64,000 nt of DNA from Candidatus Geothrix skivensis (GTDB lineage: Bacteria; Acidobacteriota; Holophagae; Holophagales; Holophagaceae): the NCBI GenBank assembly GCA_016721195.1, contig JADKIO010000005.1:494001-558000 (forward strand), read 5' to 3'. The position numbers and the translations under genes were made by a program. The notes below the pieces were generated by a model. The model searched no databases, had not been told where the DNA came from, and was given only the letters and a program-made list of their open reading frames with translations. Below are positions 1-8,254 of this stretch, in pieces; within the stretch, counting starts at the first letter, position 1; each line of letters starts with the position of its first letter.

Positions 1-794
1 TCCACATCAAGACCAACGTGCTGGGCGAGGGGCAGCCTGAGCCGGCACCGGTGGCTTCGGTGTCCCTGGCAGTGCCAGACCAGGCCATCACGGCACTCAC
101 GCTCTCCGACCTGCCTTCGGTGACGGACCTGCTGGATCTGGAAGGGTCCTCCTCCCTCCCTTCGCCTCAGGGTGCCGCACCGCTGCCGGACGACGACGAT
201 GATTCGGGTTTCTTCATCGAAGCACCGCTGCTGCCAGAGCCGCCCGAGGTGACTCAGGAAGAGATCGCCTTCCTGATGGTGGACCCAACCCCTCCCTCTG
301 CAGTGGAGGTCGAGACAGAGGCCGAGGAAGGGCCTGCCCCACTTCCGGTCGAATCCGAGCCAGAGGTGGTGCCAGACCTCGCTCCAGGGGTTACCCAGGC
401 AATCCCCATTCCGGTCGAGGCCGTTTTTCCCGCTTCCATGTCAGCTCGGTTGACCCCCGATCCGGCACCCCCGAAACCCAGCGTGGCCAGGCTTGATCCG
501 CTGGCGGCCCTGGCCTCTCTCAAGCTGGATGCCAAGCGCCCCAGCCCCAAGGCCAAATCCATCGATCACAAGGATGCGATCAACTCCCTCCTGGGCGAGC
601 TGACCCAGGCGGGTCGCTTCGGTTCCCCCTCGGTGCTGCGTCTGGAAGTCCCCGCGGATCTGGAGGGTCATGAGCTCGATGTGGTGGTCCAACTGAGACA
701 CCAGGGCCAGGTCCTGGTGGAAGGGCAGGTCACCCGTCCCGCTCCGGGCAGGGGCAGCACCGCCAAGCTCAGTGTCGAGCTGAAGCGGAGCTGA
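1..794 (+). CDS. C-terminal part of an acidic, proline-rich protein of unknown function (5' truncated)
   Basis: The frame is open from base 3, so the protein begins upstream of the window; the GTG at 18 is probably only an internal valine. What is visible is a long acidic Pro/Glu-rich low-complexity stretch, including a run of five Asp around residue 60, then a compact C-terminal region of about 75 residues (from about base 560) with alternating hydrophobic residues that looks like a small beta-sheet domain. No family is recognised. It ends one base before the GTG of the lolA-like gene, so the two are probably co-transcribed. It could be the tail of a linker-rich scaffold or envelope protein; function is not inferred. 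Confidence 0.6.
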   Translation, partial: HIKTNVLGEGQPEPAPVASVSLAVPDQAITALTLSDLPSVTDLLDLEGSSSLPSPQGAAPLPDDDDDSGFFIEAPLLPEPPEVTQEEIAFLMVDPTPPSAVEVETEAEEGPAPLPVESEPEVVPDLAPGVTQAIPIPVEAVFPASMSARLTPDPAPPKPSVARLDPLAALASLKLDAKRPSPKAKSIDHKDAINSLLGELTQAGRFGSPSVLRLEVPADLEGHELDVVVQLRHQGQVLVEGQVTRPAPGRGSTAKLSVELKRS

Positions 795-795
795 G

Positions 796-1377
796 GTGCG
801 GCTGTTCCATCTGGTCCTGGTGGCCGCCCTGCCGGCCTGGGGTGCAGCGCCGAGCTGGTGGATCGCCTTCACCAAGGTTCCCGCCCTGGAAAGCCGCTTT
901 CGGCAGGAGAGCGATAGCGCCGTGTTCGGGAAGCTGGCCCGGGAAGGCCGACTGGCCATGGGTCGGGGTGGGCGCCTGAAGGTCTCCTACCAGGGGGGGC
1001 TGACGGTCACCTGCGATGGGCGGCACCTGGTGCAGTACGACCCGGATACGCGCACCGCCCAGCGGGTGGAACTGGCCCGGGCGGTACGCGACTTCCCCCT
1101 GCTGGGCATCCTGCTGGATCCGGCCCGGCTGGAGCGGCTCTACCGCCTGGAAGTCTACGGCGGGGAGACGCTGAAACTATTGCCCAAGGAAGCCGGCCTG
1201 CCAGAGCTGAAGGCCACCGGCCGCAAGGGGCTCCTGCGCACCCTGGAATGGACCGATCCCACCGGGGCCAGGCAGAAGCTGGAGCTGCTGGACCCCAGGG
1301 TTCCTGCCTCTTTGGCGCCGGGAACCTTCCGGATCGAGGTGCCAGCCGGCACCCGCTGGTCTACTCCGAACGGCTAA
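796..1377 (+). CDS. lolA: LolA-like outer-membrane lipoprotein carrier protein
   Basis: Predicted periplasmic chaperone of 193 residues that would ferry lipoproteins from the LolCDE complex to the outer membrane. It starts with a short signal peptide ending near residue 17 (LPAWGA). Then comes the LolA pattern: an early aromatic/Gln segment (SRFRQES), a 'G.L...GG.LKVSYQGG' strand, and a 'CDGRHLVQYDPDT' strand equivalent to the conserved 'DG..lw.YdpdL' motif. The length matches the family. The GTG start lies one base after the upstream stop, implying translational coupling. The last 17 bases overlap the end of the convergent HAD gene. The family call rests on pattern only; sequence conservation in LolA is low. 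Confidence 0.7.
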   Translation: MRLFHLVLVAALPAWGAAPSWWIAFTKVPALESRFRQESDSAVFGKLAREGRLAMGRGGRLKVSYQGGLTVTCDGRHLVQYDPDTRTAQRVELARAVRDFPLLGILLDPARLERLYRLEVYGGETLKLLPKEAGLPELKATGRKGLLRTLEWTDPTGARQKLELLDPRVPASLAPGTFRIEVPAGTRWSTPNG

Positions 1378-2053
1378 ACGCGTCGAAGCGCTCGGGCTGG
1401 GGGAACCGGAGCCGCAGCCAGGCATCCAGCTCTGGCACCGTGCTGAAGATGCGCTCTGCCCCCGCGGCGGCGAGCTCCTCCTGGCTGCCGTAGCCCCAGC
1501 CCACGCCCACCGCCTCCAGCCCCTGGGATACCGCGGCGGCCATGTCCACGCCCCGGTCGCCCACCAGCACGCCTCCGGGCCAGATGGTGCCCCGCCGGGC
1601 CAGCCCGTCCAGAATCTCGGTCTTGGTCTGCCACTGCCCCTTCAGGGTGCTGCCGAAGATATCGTCGAAGACGAGGTTCAGGTCGAACTGGTAGGCGATG
1701 CGGCGGGCGAAGAGGCTGGGCTTGGCAGATACCACGTAGATGCGGTGCCCCTGGCGCTTCAGGCGGTGCAGCAGGTGGAAGACACCCGGATAGAGTTCGT
1801 GTTCGAACACACCATCCTCCCGGTAGCGATCCCAGTAGAAATCCAGGGCGGCCTCCAGCCGGCTGGGCTCCTGCAGGCCCTCCAGGCTGGCCAGGGATTC
1901 CCGCATGCCGAAGCCGATCCACCCCCGGATGGTCGCCTCGTCCGGCATCTCCAGGCCGAAGGCTTCGCAGGTCTTCCGCAGGCAGTTCCGCACGCCCAGC
2001 AGGGGATCCACCAGGGTCCCATCCAAGTCGAAGCAGACCAGGCCAGGGGCCAC
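1361..2053 (-). CDS. HAD-superfamily phosphatase, phosphoglycolate phosphatase-like
   Basis: 230-residue HAD hydrolase. Motif I is FDLDGTLVD at residues 6-14, with nucleophile and general-acid Asp. A helical C1 cap follows (about 20-90). Motif II is the Ser in VVSAKPS, motif III is a Lys near KTEILDGL, and motif IV is VLVGDRGVDM. The closest functional group is Gph/PPase-type phosphatases that clear phosphoglycolate or small phosphoesters; the substrate is not determined. The start is taken at the GTG at 2053, two bases after the pyrophosphatase stop, because the HAD core begins three residues later and the open frame upstream only antisenses known coding sequence. It is the last gene of the minus-strand run. 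Confidence 0.82.
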   Translation of the reverse strand: MAPGLVCFDLDGTLVDPLLGVRNCLRKTCEAFGLEMPDEATIRGWIGFGMRESLASLEGLQEPSRLEAALDFYWDRYREDGVFEHELYPGVFHLLHRLKRQGHRIYVVSAKPSLFARRIAYQFDLNLVFDDIFGSTLKGQWQTKTEILDGLARRGTIWPGGVLVGDRGVDMAAAVSQGLEAVGVGWGYGSQEELAAAGAERIFSTVPELDAWLRLRFPQPERFDAFSRSE

Positions 2054-2055
2054 GC

Positions 2056-2598
2056 TCAGCCCTTCTTCTTCGGCTTCTTCTGCAGCTTTTCGTAGGCCTC
2101 GATGGAGGCCCGCACGAAGGCGTGGGCCTCGTCCTTGCCGCCCCAGCCGTCGCTGGACACGGTCTTCCGTTCCAGATCCTTGTAGGTGAGGAAGAAGTGC
2201 TCCACCTCCAGGAGGAAGTGTGGCGGCAGATCGCTGCGCGACGTCACGTGGGCGTAGGTGGGGTCGTCCGTGGCCACCGCCAGGATCTTGGCATCGTGCC
2301 CCTTGTCGTCCGTCATGCGCAGCAGGCCGATGGGCCGGGCGCGGATGACCACGCCAGGATACGTCGAGCCATTGATCAGCACGAGAATGTCGGCCGGATC
2401 GCCATCCTCCGCCAGGGTGCCGGGGATGAAGCCATACTCCGCCGGATAGTGGAAGGGCGAGAACAGCACCCGGTCCACGTGCACCAGACCCGTGTGGTGA
2501 TCGATCTCGTACTTGATGCGCGAGCCCGTGGGGATCTCGATGATGGCGTTGACGATCTCGGGGGCCTGGGGGCCGGGATGGAGGTGGATGAAGGACAT
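2056..2598 (-). CDS. ppa: Inorganic pyrophosphatase (family I)
   Basis: 180-residue soluble pyrophosphatase that hydrolyses PPi to two phosphates and so pulls biosynthetic reactions forward. The family signature EDGDPADILV carries the metal-binding Asp triad, preceded by the conserved YPAEYGFIPGT substrate segment and the basic IEIPTGSRIKYEID strand. The length is typical of bacterial family I enzymes. A lysine-rich tail ends the protein. It lies 46 bases downstream of the sensor-kinase gene and two bases upstream of the HAD phosphatase, so phosphatase and pyrophosphatase are probably co-translated. Confidence 0.95.
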   Translation of the reverse strand: MSFIHLHPGPQAPEIVNAIIEIPTGSRIKYEIDHHTGLVHVDRVLFSPFHYPAEYGFIPGTLAEDGDPADILVLINGSTYPGVVIRARPIGLLRMTDDKGHDAKILAVATDDPTYAHVTSRSDLPPHFLLEVEHFFLTYKDLERKTVSSDGWGGKDEAHAFVRASIEAYEKLQKKPKKKG

Positions 2599-2644
2599 GG
2601 GCGCTCCAGGGAGGCATCAAGTTTCGCACGGTGGGGCAGGGGCG

Positions 2645-3730
2645 TCACACCGTCGGAGCAGCGGGCAGCCTCAGGTGGACGGTGGTGCCGCGGCCCATCT
2701 GACTTTCGATGAAGAGCAGGCCGCCATGGGCCACGACGATGCGGTGGCACACGGCGAGCCCCAGCCCCGTGCCGCCGCCGAAGGTGCTGAAGAAGGGATC
2801 GAACACCTTCGACAAGGCTTCGGCGGGTATGCCGCAGCCGTTGTCGGAAAGGGTGAGGTGCCAGCAGACCTGGCCATCCAGGTGTTCTTCCACCGCGGCC
2901 AGGACGATGCGCGGAGTCGCGGCATCCTCCAGGGCCCGGATGGCGTTCTGCACCAGGTTCTGGGCGACCTGGCGCAGGAGGTCGGGATCCCCCCGCCAGG
3001 AGGCCTGGTCAGGGATCTGGTTGTCCCAGGGCACGGCCTCCGCCAGGGTGCCGCTCCGGAGCGTCTCCTCCCAGAACCTGCGGAGGGAAACGGCGCCCGC
3101 CTTGGGCTGGAGATCCCGGCTGAAGGCCAGGGTGTTGCCCACCAGGCTGTTCAGGCGCCCCACCCCCTCCTGCATCTTGCGCGCAAGCTCCAGCGGGCCC
3201 GCCTGCTCCGCCAGATCCTGCACCAGCATGCCGGAGAAGAGGGCCAGGCTGCCCAGGGGGTTCCGGATCTCATGGGCCAGTTCCGCCGCCATGCGCCCCA
3301 TGGCCGCCAGCCGGTCCTCCCGGGAAGCCTGCTGGGCCCTCAGCACGGCTTCCGTGACGTCCCGGAGGGTGACGATGGTGCCGCCATGGGGCGCGGAGCG
3401 ACGCTCCTCTTCGAAGATCAGCTCCCGGCCTTCGCTGGTCTGGAACCGGCGCTGGCCCCCGGGGCTGCCGGGTTCCCAGGGGGCCGGGTCCTCCAGGAAG
3501 TGCCCCTCCAGGGCCAGAGGCCGGTTGGTGAACCGCAGCGAGCCATCCTCGGCCAGCACCCAGATGGCGAAGGGGACGGCCTCGAGGACGGTCTGGAACT
3601 CCCCCTGCAGCTGCCCCAGCTGCCCCTGCAGGGCTTCGTAGCGCACCTGGAGATGTTCCGAAGCGGCCGTGAAGGCTTCGAAGGCTTCCAGCAGCTGGCG
3701 GGGGTCCGGGTGGGCCTGGGCCTCGGTCAC
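2645..3730 (-). CDS. PAS-containing sensor histidine kinase
   Basis: 361-residue cytoplasmic-looking kinase with no membrane segment. The N-terminus is a coiled coil (about 20-50), then a PAS-like sensor domain (about 55-125, VLEAVPFAIWVLAEDG), a HisKA dimerisation domain with phospho-acceptor His153 in ELAHEIRNPLG, and a HATPase domain with N box QNLVQNAIRAL, G1 LSDNGCGIP, F box VFDPFFSTF and G2 GGTGLGLAVC. The GTG start is chosen because its GTGA overlaps the TGA of the upstream HEAT gene by 4 nt, repeating the coupling seen through this run. No response regulator is adjacent, so the phosphorylation target is unknown. Confidence 0.88.
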   Translation of the reverse strand: MTEAQAHPDPRQLLEAFEAFTAASEHLQVRYEALQGQLGQLQGEFQTVLEAVPFAIWVLAEDGSLRFTNRPLALEGHFLEDPAPWEPGSPGGQRRFQTSEGRELIFEEERRSAPHGGTIVTLRDVTEAVLRAQQASREDRLAAMGRMAAELAHEIRNPLGSLALFSGMLVQDLAEQAGPLELARKMQEGVGRLNSLVGNTLAFSRDLQPKAGAVSLRRFWEETLRSGTLAEAVPWDNQIPDQASWRGDPDLLRQVAQNLVQNAIRALEDAATPRIVLAAVEEHLDGQVCWHLTLSDNGCGIPAEALSKVFDPFFSTFGGGTGLGLAVCHRIVVAHGGLLFIESQMGRGTTVHLRLPAAPTV

Positions 3731-6030
3731 GGAGCCCCCGGGTGATCCAGCAGACGGAGGAGCAGGTCGCGCTCCTCGCCCTTGGGTTCGGCTTCGGCCG
3801 CCTTCTGGAGGGCGCTGCGGGCCTCCGGGGTGCCGAGGGTGGCCAGGGCCTTGGCCGCGGCCACGCGGATGGCCGGGGGCTCTCCGGCGCTGAAGAACCC
3901 CTTCCGGCGCAGGCATTCCAGGAGCACGGGCAGGGCCTTCGGGGAAGCGATCAGGCCCAGGGTGTCCAGGGCCTGGACCCGCAGCTTGAGCAGCACCCGC
4001 TTGTCCTGGGCCAGCTCGGCCACCTGGGGCAGGCTGTTCACCGCCTGCAGCTGTCCGAGGGCGAAAAGGATCTCCTGGAGGGTCTCCGCATCGGTGTCCT
4101 TCATGCGCGCCACCAGGTGCGGTTCGGCCCCAGGGCCACCCAGCTTCCAGAGGGCGCGCACGGCGGTGCGGCGCACCCGGGGCTCGGGGTGGCGCAGCAG
4201 GGGGAGGACCGAGGGTACGCAGCCCGCGTCCCCCAGGTCCGAAAGCAGGGTCAGGGCATTCCGCACCAGGAACCAGGCCGGCGCACTCAGGGCATCCTGG
4301 AGGGCGGGAATGGAGGTGGGGCCCATGCTGCGGACCGCTTCCACCAGGCGGCCCCGCCGTGCCCGGTCGGCCTCTTCGCCGAGCCTCACCACCAGCTGCC
4401 GGGCCATGGGATCGCCGATGAATTCCAGGTAGGGCTGCACCTCCTGGATCATGCGCTCCCGTTCCAGGCTGAAGGCCCAGGCGATGGTGAGGTCCAGGAG
4501 CTCGGTCCGCTGGAGGCTCGCCCGCAGCTGGGCCAGGGCCACGTACCGCCAGGGATGCTTCTCCTCCAGGAAGGCGCAGAGGCCGTCCAACTCCTGCAGA
4601 TCCGCGATGACCGCCCCCAGCTCGCCCCGCTCGACCAGGGCCGTCAGCAGGGATTCCAGGCCCTCGGTGGTCCAGCGGTGGATCGGGGGTTCCGGTTCCC
4701 AGGCGAAATGCGCCCTCAGGGCCTCCGAAAGGGGCCCCTCGCTGCCGCTGGGCAGACCGGGATCCTGGGCCCACCGGGCCATGCCGGACAGGGTCTGGAT
4801 GGCCTTGAGGCGCAGGTCGGATCTTTCATTGCGGAGGGTCTCCAGGAGGATCTCCTGGATGCGGATGAACTCATTGAAGCGCCGGAGGTCCAGCAGCTCC
4901 CGCAGGAGGGCCAGGCGCTCCTCCGGGCTCAGCTCGAACAGGTAGCCCTCCTCGAGCACCTTCAGCACCTTGGCCTCCAGGCTGAGCTCCTCCCAGGCCA
5001 GGTGACGCAGGATCCCTTCGGCCTGGGAGGCGTCCTGGCCCGTGATGCGCAGGTGGGAGGCCAGGGTGCGGACCAGGCGATCCCGGTCGGGGATGGGGCG
5101 GAGGATATCCAGGAGCGGGCCCTTCATCTGGGCCCAGGAGGTGCCCTGGGCCAGCACGGTGCTCGTGGCCACCGCCAGGATCTCACCGGCCAGGGCCTTG
5201 ACGCCCAGGGCCAGGCCCGCGGGGTGGACCGGCAGGCTGGCCAGGCCCGCCAGCAGGCTCAGTTGCACTTCGGGCGTGAGCCCCATGAGCACCTGGCGCA
5301 GGGTGCCGAGCTGGCTGGGGGTCGGCATGCCTTCGCCCAGCCCCAGTTCCCGCCCCAGGGGCCCGAGGCCACTGAGATCCGCGGCACTGAATCCAGCCAG
5401 GGGACTCAGGCCGCCGTCTTCGTAGATGCCCCCCGGCGAGCCCCCATCCTTCGGGCCACCGGGCCCCCGCGCCAGGCTGGTTCCCTTGCTGATGGAGTCG
5501 AGCAGGGCCGATCGAATGAACTTGACGAGGTTCTCCGGCGAAGGCGAGGGCGGAGCCGCCGGGGAGAAGGCCGGGGCCTTGTCCCCGGCGCCGGTTTCCT
5601 CCCCTTCAGTGACCTCCTGGTAGCGGGTCTTGGAGACCTTGATATGCCTCACTCCGGAGGTCTGGAGCAGCAACTCAAAGCCGCCCTGCTCCTCCAGGGC
5701 CTTCGGCTTCATGGCAATGCCCTGGAGGAAGACCAGGATCTCCTCCGGCTGGAGGCCCCGCTCGAAGGAGAATCCGCTGATGCCCCGCTCAGAGGTGAGC
5801 CGGGCCAGGGTCGAGACGTGGGCATTCCGAGCGTCCTGGACCTGGCCGTCCACGAAGGCCTTGGTCCCCGTCACGAGGAACTGCAGCTTCTCCTGGGCGG
5901 CCAGCCAGCGGTTGAGCCCGGCGTGGACGGTGGCGAGGGATTCCTGGGAGCGTGGGTGCAGGGCCGTGTACATCTGCAAGGACTTGAGGGCCACGGAAAG
6001 GCTTTGGGCAATCGGCAGGAAGTCGTTCAT
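3727..6030 (-). CDS. HEAT-repeat protein of unknown function
   Basis: 767 residues. The N-terminal ~140 residues form a conserved-looking domain beginning MNDFLPIAQSLSVAL. A Pro/Ser-rich linker at about 155-190 follows, then a long helical region. From about residue 575 there are clear HEAT/PBS-type repeats, for example SVLPLLRHPEPRVRRTAVRA and the following units. Such arrays usually bind partners rather than catalyse. The ATG at 6030 is preferred over an upstream in-frame ATG because its ATGA overlaps the HD gene's stop by 4 nt. Its position between an HD hydrolase and a histidine kinase suggests a scaffold in the same signalling unit; that is inference. Confidence 0.8.
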   Translation of the reverse strand: MNDFLPIAQSLSVALKSLQMYTALHPRSQESLATVHAGLNRWLAAQEKLQFLVTGTKAFVDGQVQDARNAHVSTLARLTSERGISGFSFERGLQPEEILVFLQGIAMKPKALEEQGGFELLLQTSGVRHIKVSKTRYQEVTEGEETGAGDKAPAFSPAAPPSPSPENLVKFIRSALLDSISKGTSLARGPGGPKDGGSPGGIYEDGGLSPLAGFSAADLSGLGPLGRELGLGEGMPTPSQLGTLRQVLMGLTPEVQLSLLAGLASLPVHPAGLALGVKALAGEILAVATSTVLAQGTSWAQMKGPLLDILRPIPDRDRLVRTLASHLRITGQDASQAEGILRHLAWEELSLEAKVLKVLEEGYLFELSPEERLALLRELLDLRRFNEFIRIQEILLETLRNERSDLRLKAIQTLSGMARWAQDPGLPSGSEGPLSEALRAHFAWEPEPPIHRWTTEGLESLLTALVERGELGAVIADLQELDGLCAFLEEKHPWRYVALAQLRASLQRTELLDLTIAWAFSLERERMIQEVQPYLEFIGDPMARQLVVRLGEEADRARRGRLVEAVRSMGPTSIPALQDALSAPAWFLVRNALTLLSDLGDAGCVPSVLPLLRHPEPRVRRTAVRALWKLGGPGAEPHLVARMKDTDAETLQEILFALGQLQAVNSLPQVAELAQDKRVLLKLRVQALDTLGLIASPKALPVLLECLRRKGFFSAGEPPAIRVAAAKALATLGTPEARSALQKAAEAEPKGEERDLLLRLLDHPGAP

Positions 6031-6704
6031 GGGGGCGTCATCTCCATGGGATCCGACCATTCACGCCGCAGCTGGGCGTAGTGGGCCTCGAGGAAGGCCA
6101 GCCGCCGCCGACCTTCCTCCTTGGCCAGCTCCGTATTGAAGCTTTCGGTGATGGTCCGGGCCAGGGGAAGCCAGGCTGCGCCACGGCGGAGGATCTCGGC
6201 CGTGGTGACGGGCTGGAAGGCGCCGCTGATGCAGCTGAAGTGCACCAGGCTGGCGGCCCCGATCTTGCTGAGCTTGTCACAGTCCCAGAGGCAGGCGGTC
6301 TCGAGGGGCTCGAGCCGCCGGGTGAGCTTGAGGCCCACGTGGCATTCGATGGCATGGCAGACCGCAGGGATCTTGTCCGGGGGGAAATCCGTACTCGCGA
6401 GAATCCCCCGCACCTGGGCCGAGGCATCCCTGGCGTGGGTGTCCTTGGCCTGGGGATCCTTCAGGCGCTTGGCCACGTCATGCAGCCAGGCGGCACACTC
6501 CACCACCTCCAGATCGGCCCCGGTGGCGGGCGCCAGCCAGCGGGCCAGGAGGACCGCCGCGAAGGTGTGCTCGAAGCGGTAGTTGAAGATGGGCTGGTAA
6601 GTGCCTTCCACCTCATGGCCGATGCCCCAGAAGCGGATCGCATCGGCTTCTGAAAAGCGCCGCAGCGCTTGTTCGCAGGCAATCCGCCAAGGGATGGTGG
6701 TCAT
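6027..6704 (-). CDS. HD-domain phosphohydrolase
   Basis: 225-residue HD-superfamily protein. The metal-binding residues are visible as His46 (RFEHTFAA), the His75-Asp76 doublet in AAWLHDVAK, a His near 118 (HAIECHVG) and the Asp in LWDCDKLSKIG. HD domains hydrolyse phosphodiesters or phosphomonoesters of nucleotides; this one resembles the small stand-alone YedJ/YpgQ-like type, so the substrate cannot be named. It overlaps hutH upstream and the HEAT gene downstream by 4 nt each (ATGA), so all three should be made from one transcript. Confidence 0.85.
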   Translation of the reverse strand: MTTIPWRIACEQALRRFSEADAIRFWGIGHEVEGTYQPIFNYRFEHTFAAVLLARWLAPATGADLEVVECAAWLHDVAKRLKDPQAKDTHARDASAQVRGILASTDFPPDKIPAVCHAIECHVGLKLTRRLEPLETACLWDCDKLSKIGAASLVHFSCISGAFQPVTTAEILRRGAAWLPLARTITESFNTELAKEEGRRRLAFLEAHYAQLRREWSDPMEMTPP

Positions 6705-8254
6705 GTTCTGGCTTCCTCGTGGGCGTGGAGGGCGCGAAGCGTGGCGTTGATTTCCTCAAACATGACCCGATCCGCCCAGGGCGCGCAAGCCCCTGCCAGC
6801 TGGTCCACCAGGGGGCGCAGGCCGGCGGCCGGCTCAAGCCCGACGATGCGGAGGCCTTCGAGGGCCATGCGGGCCTCGATGGCCAGAACCTGCTCCAGGG
6901 CGTCCACGGCGCGCAGCAGTTTCCGGGCGGCGATGGGGCCCATGCTGACGTGGTCCTCCTTGCCGGCGCTGGTGGGGATGCTGTCCACGCAGGCCGGGTT
7001 GGCCAGCCCCTTCATTTCGCTCACCAGGGCCGCCGACGTGACATGGGCCATCATGAAGCCAGATTCGAGGCCCCCGTTCTGCGTGAGGAAGGCCGGCAGG
7101 TCCGAGTAGGCCGGGTTCACCAGGCGCTCCTGCCGTCGCTCGGAGATGCTGGCCAGGTCAGCCGCGGCGATGGCCAGCACATCACAGGCGAAGGCCGGGT
7201 ACTGGCCATGGAAGTTGCCGCCGGACCGGGATTCCTGGGTATCGGTGAAGATCATCGGGTTGTCCGTGGCGCTGTTGAGCTCGCGCTCCAGGATGGCCCC
7301 CGCGAAGGCCAGGGCATCCCGGGTGACGCCGTGCACCTGGGGAATGCAGCGCAGGCTGTAGGCATCCTGCACGCGGTGGCAATCCTGGTGGCTTGCCGCG
7401 ATGGGGCTGGAATCGCCGAGGAGGGCGCGCATGTGCTCCGCTACCAGGAGCTGGCCCGGGTGGGGCCGGGCGGCATGGATGCGGGGATCGAAGGCCCGCC
7501 GACTGCCCCGCAGGGCCTCCAGGCTCAGGGCCGCGATCTCGTCCGCCAGGTGGGCCAGCCGGGTGAACCGCTCCACCGCCAGATTGCCCAGGGCGGTGAT
7601 GAGCTGGGTGCCGTTGATGAGGGCGAGGCCCTCCTTGGCCTGCAGGGTGACGGGGAAAAGGCCCGCCGCGGCCAGCGCCTCCCCACCTGGCACCTGTCTG
7701 CCTCCGCCTGACGCACGCAACGTCGGTTGCGTGCTCCCACTCGCTTCGCTCGCGGAGTCGGAGCCTCCGGACCAGGCCAGGCCCTCCCCCACGAGCAGCA
7801 GGGCCATGTGGGCCAGGGGGGCGAGATCGCCGCTGGCGCCCACGCTGCCCTGGCAGGGCACCACCGGAACGATGTCCTGGTTCAGGCAGGCGGCCAGCAG
7901 GCGGATGGGTTCGGGGCGAATGCCGCTGTGGGCCTTCAGGAGGCAGTTGATGCGGGCGGCCATGAGGGCCCGGGTCTGATCCTTCGGCAAGGGCTCGCCC
8001 ACCCCGGCGGCATGGCTGCGGATGAGGTTCAGCTGGAGCTGCTGGAGCTGGTCGGGGGGGATCACCACGGTGGCAAACTGGCCAAAGCCGGTGTTGATGC
8101 CGTAGACGGTGCGCCCTTCGGCCACGATGCGATCTACCACGGCCCGGTTCTCGGCCACCAGGGCCAGGGCCCCCTCATCCAGGGAGACGCCCTCCCCGGC
8201 GGCGATGCGGGCCAGCTTGGCTGCGGTGAGGGAGCGGCCATCGAGATGGATCAT
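6701..8254 (-). CDS. hutH: Histidine ammonia-lyase with an in-frame insertion
   Basis: 517-residue HAL/PAL-family enzyme converting histidine to urocanate and ammonia, the first step of histidine degradation. The self-cyclising MIO triad is Ala140-Ser141-Gly142 in GASGDLAPLAH. Tyr51 in TVYGINTGFG and the distal motifs GNFHGQYPA and TSAGKEDHVSMG are intact. Residues about 164-187 (SDSASEASGS and onward) have no place in the family between GEGLAW and VPGGEAL, and are encoded by a palindromic DNA element (7700-7768). No other hut gene is in the window. The ATGA start overlaps the MFS gene's stop. Phenylalanine/tyrosine ammonia-lyase activity is possible but less likely. Confidence 0.93.
   Translation of the reverse strand: MIHLDGRSLTAAKLARIAAGEGVSLDEGALALVAENRAVVDRIVAEGRTVYGINTGFGQFATVVIPPDQLQQLQLNLIRSHAAGVGEPLPKDQTRALMAARINCLLKAHSGIRPEPIRLLAACLNQDIVPVVPCQGSVGASGDLAPLAHMALLLVGEGLAWSGGSDSASEASGSTQPTLRASGGGRQVPGGEALAAAGLFPVTLQAKEGLALINGTQLITALGNLAVERFTRLAHLADEIAALSLEALRGSRRAFDPRIHAARPHPGQLLVAEHMRALLGDSSPIAASHQDCHRVQDAYSLRCIPQVHGVTRDALAFAGAILERELNSATDNPMIFTDTQESRSGGNFHGQYPAFACDVLAIAAADLASISERRQERLVNPAYSDLPAFLTQNGGLESGFMMAHVTSAALVSEMKGLANPACVDSIPTSAGKEDHVSMGPIAARKLLRAVDALEQVLAIEARMALEGLRIVGLEPAAGLRPLVDQLAGACAPWADRVMFEEINATLRALHAHEEART
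7700..7768. repeat. Palindromic insertion element inside hutH
   Basis: About 69 bp that interrupts hutH without breaking its frame. It contains a perfect 9-bp stem with a 4-nt loop (arms 7713-7721 and 7726-7734), followed by a Ser-coding stretch with the short dyad CTCGC-TTCG-CTCGCGG (7740-7755). GGAGGC on the coding strand flanks both sides. The encoded residues are Ser/Gly-rich and absent from typical HutH proteins. It resembles REP/RPE-type palindromes that spread into coding regions. Boundaries are approximate. Confidence 0.65.
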
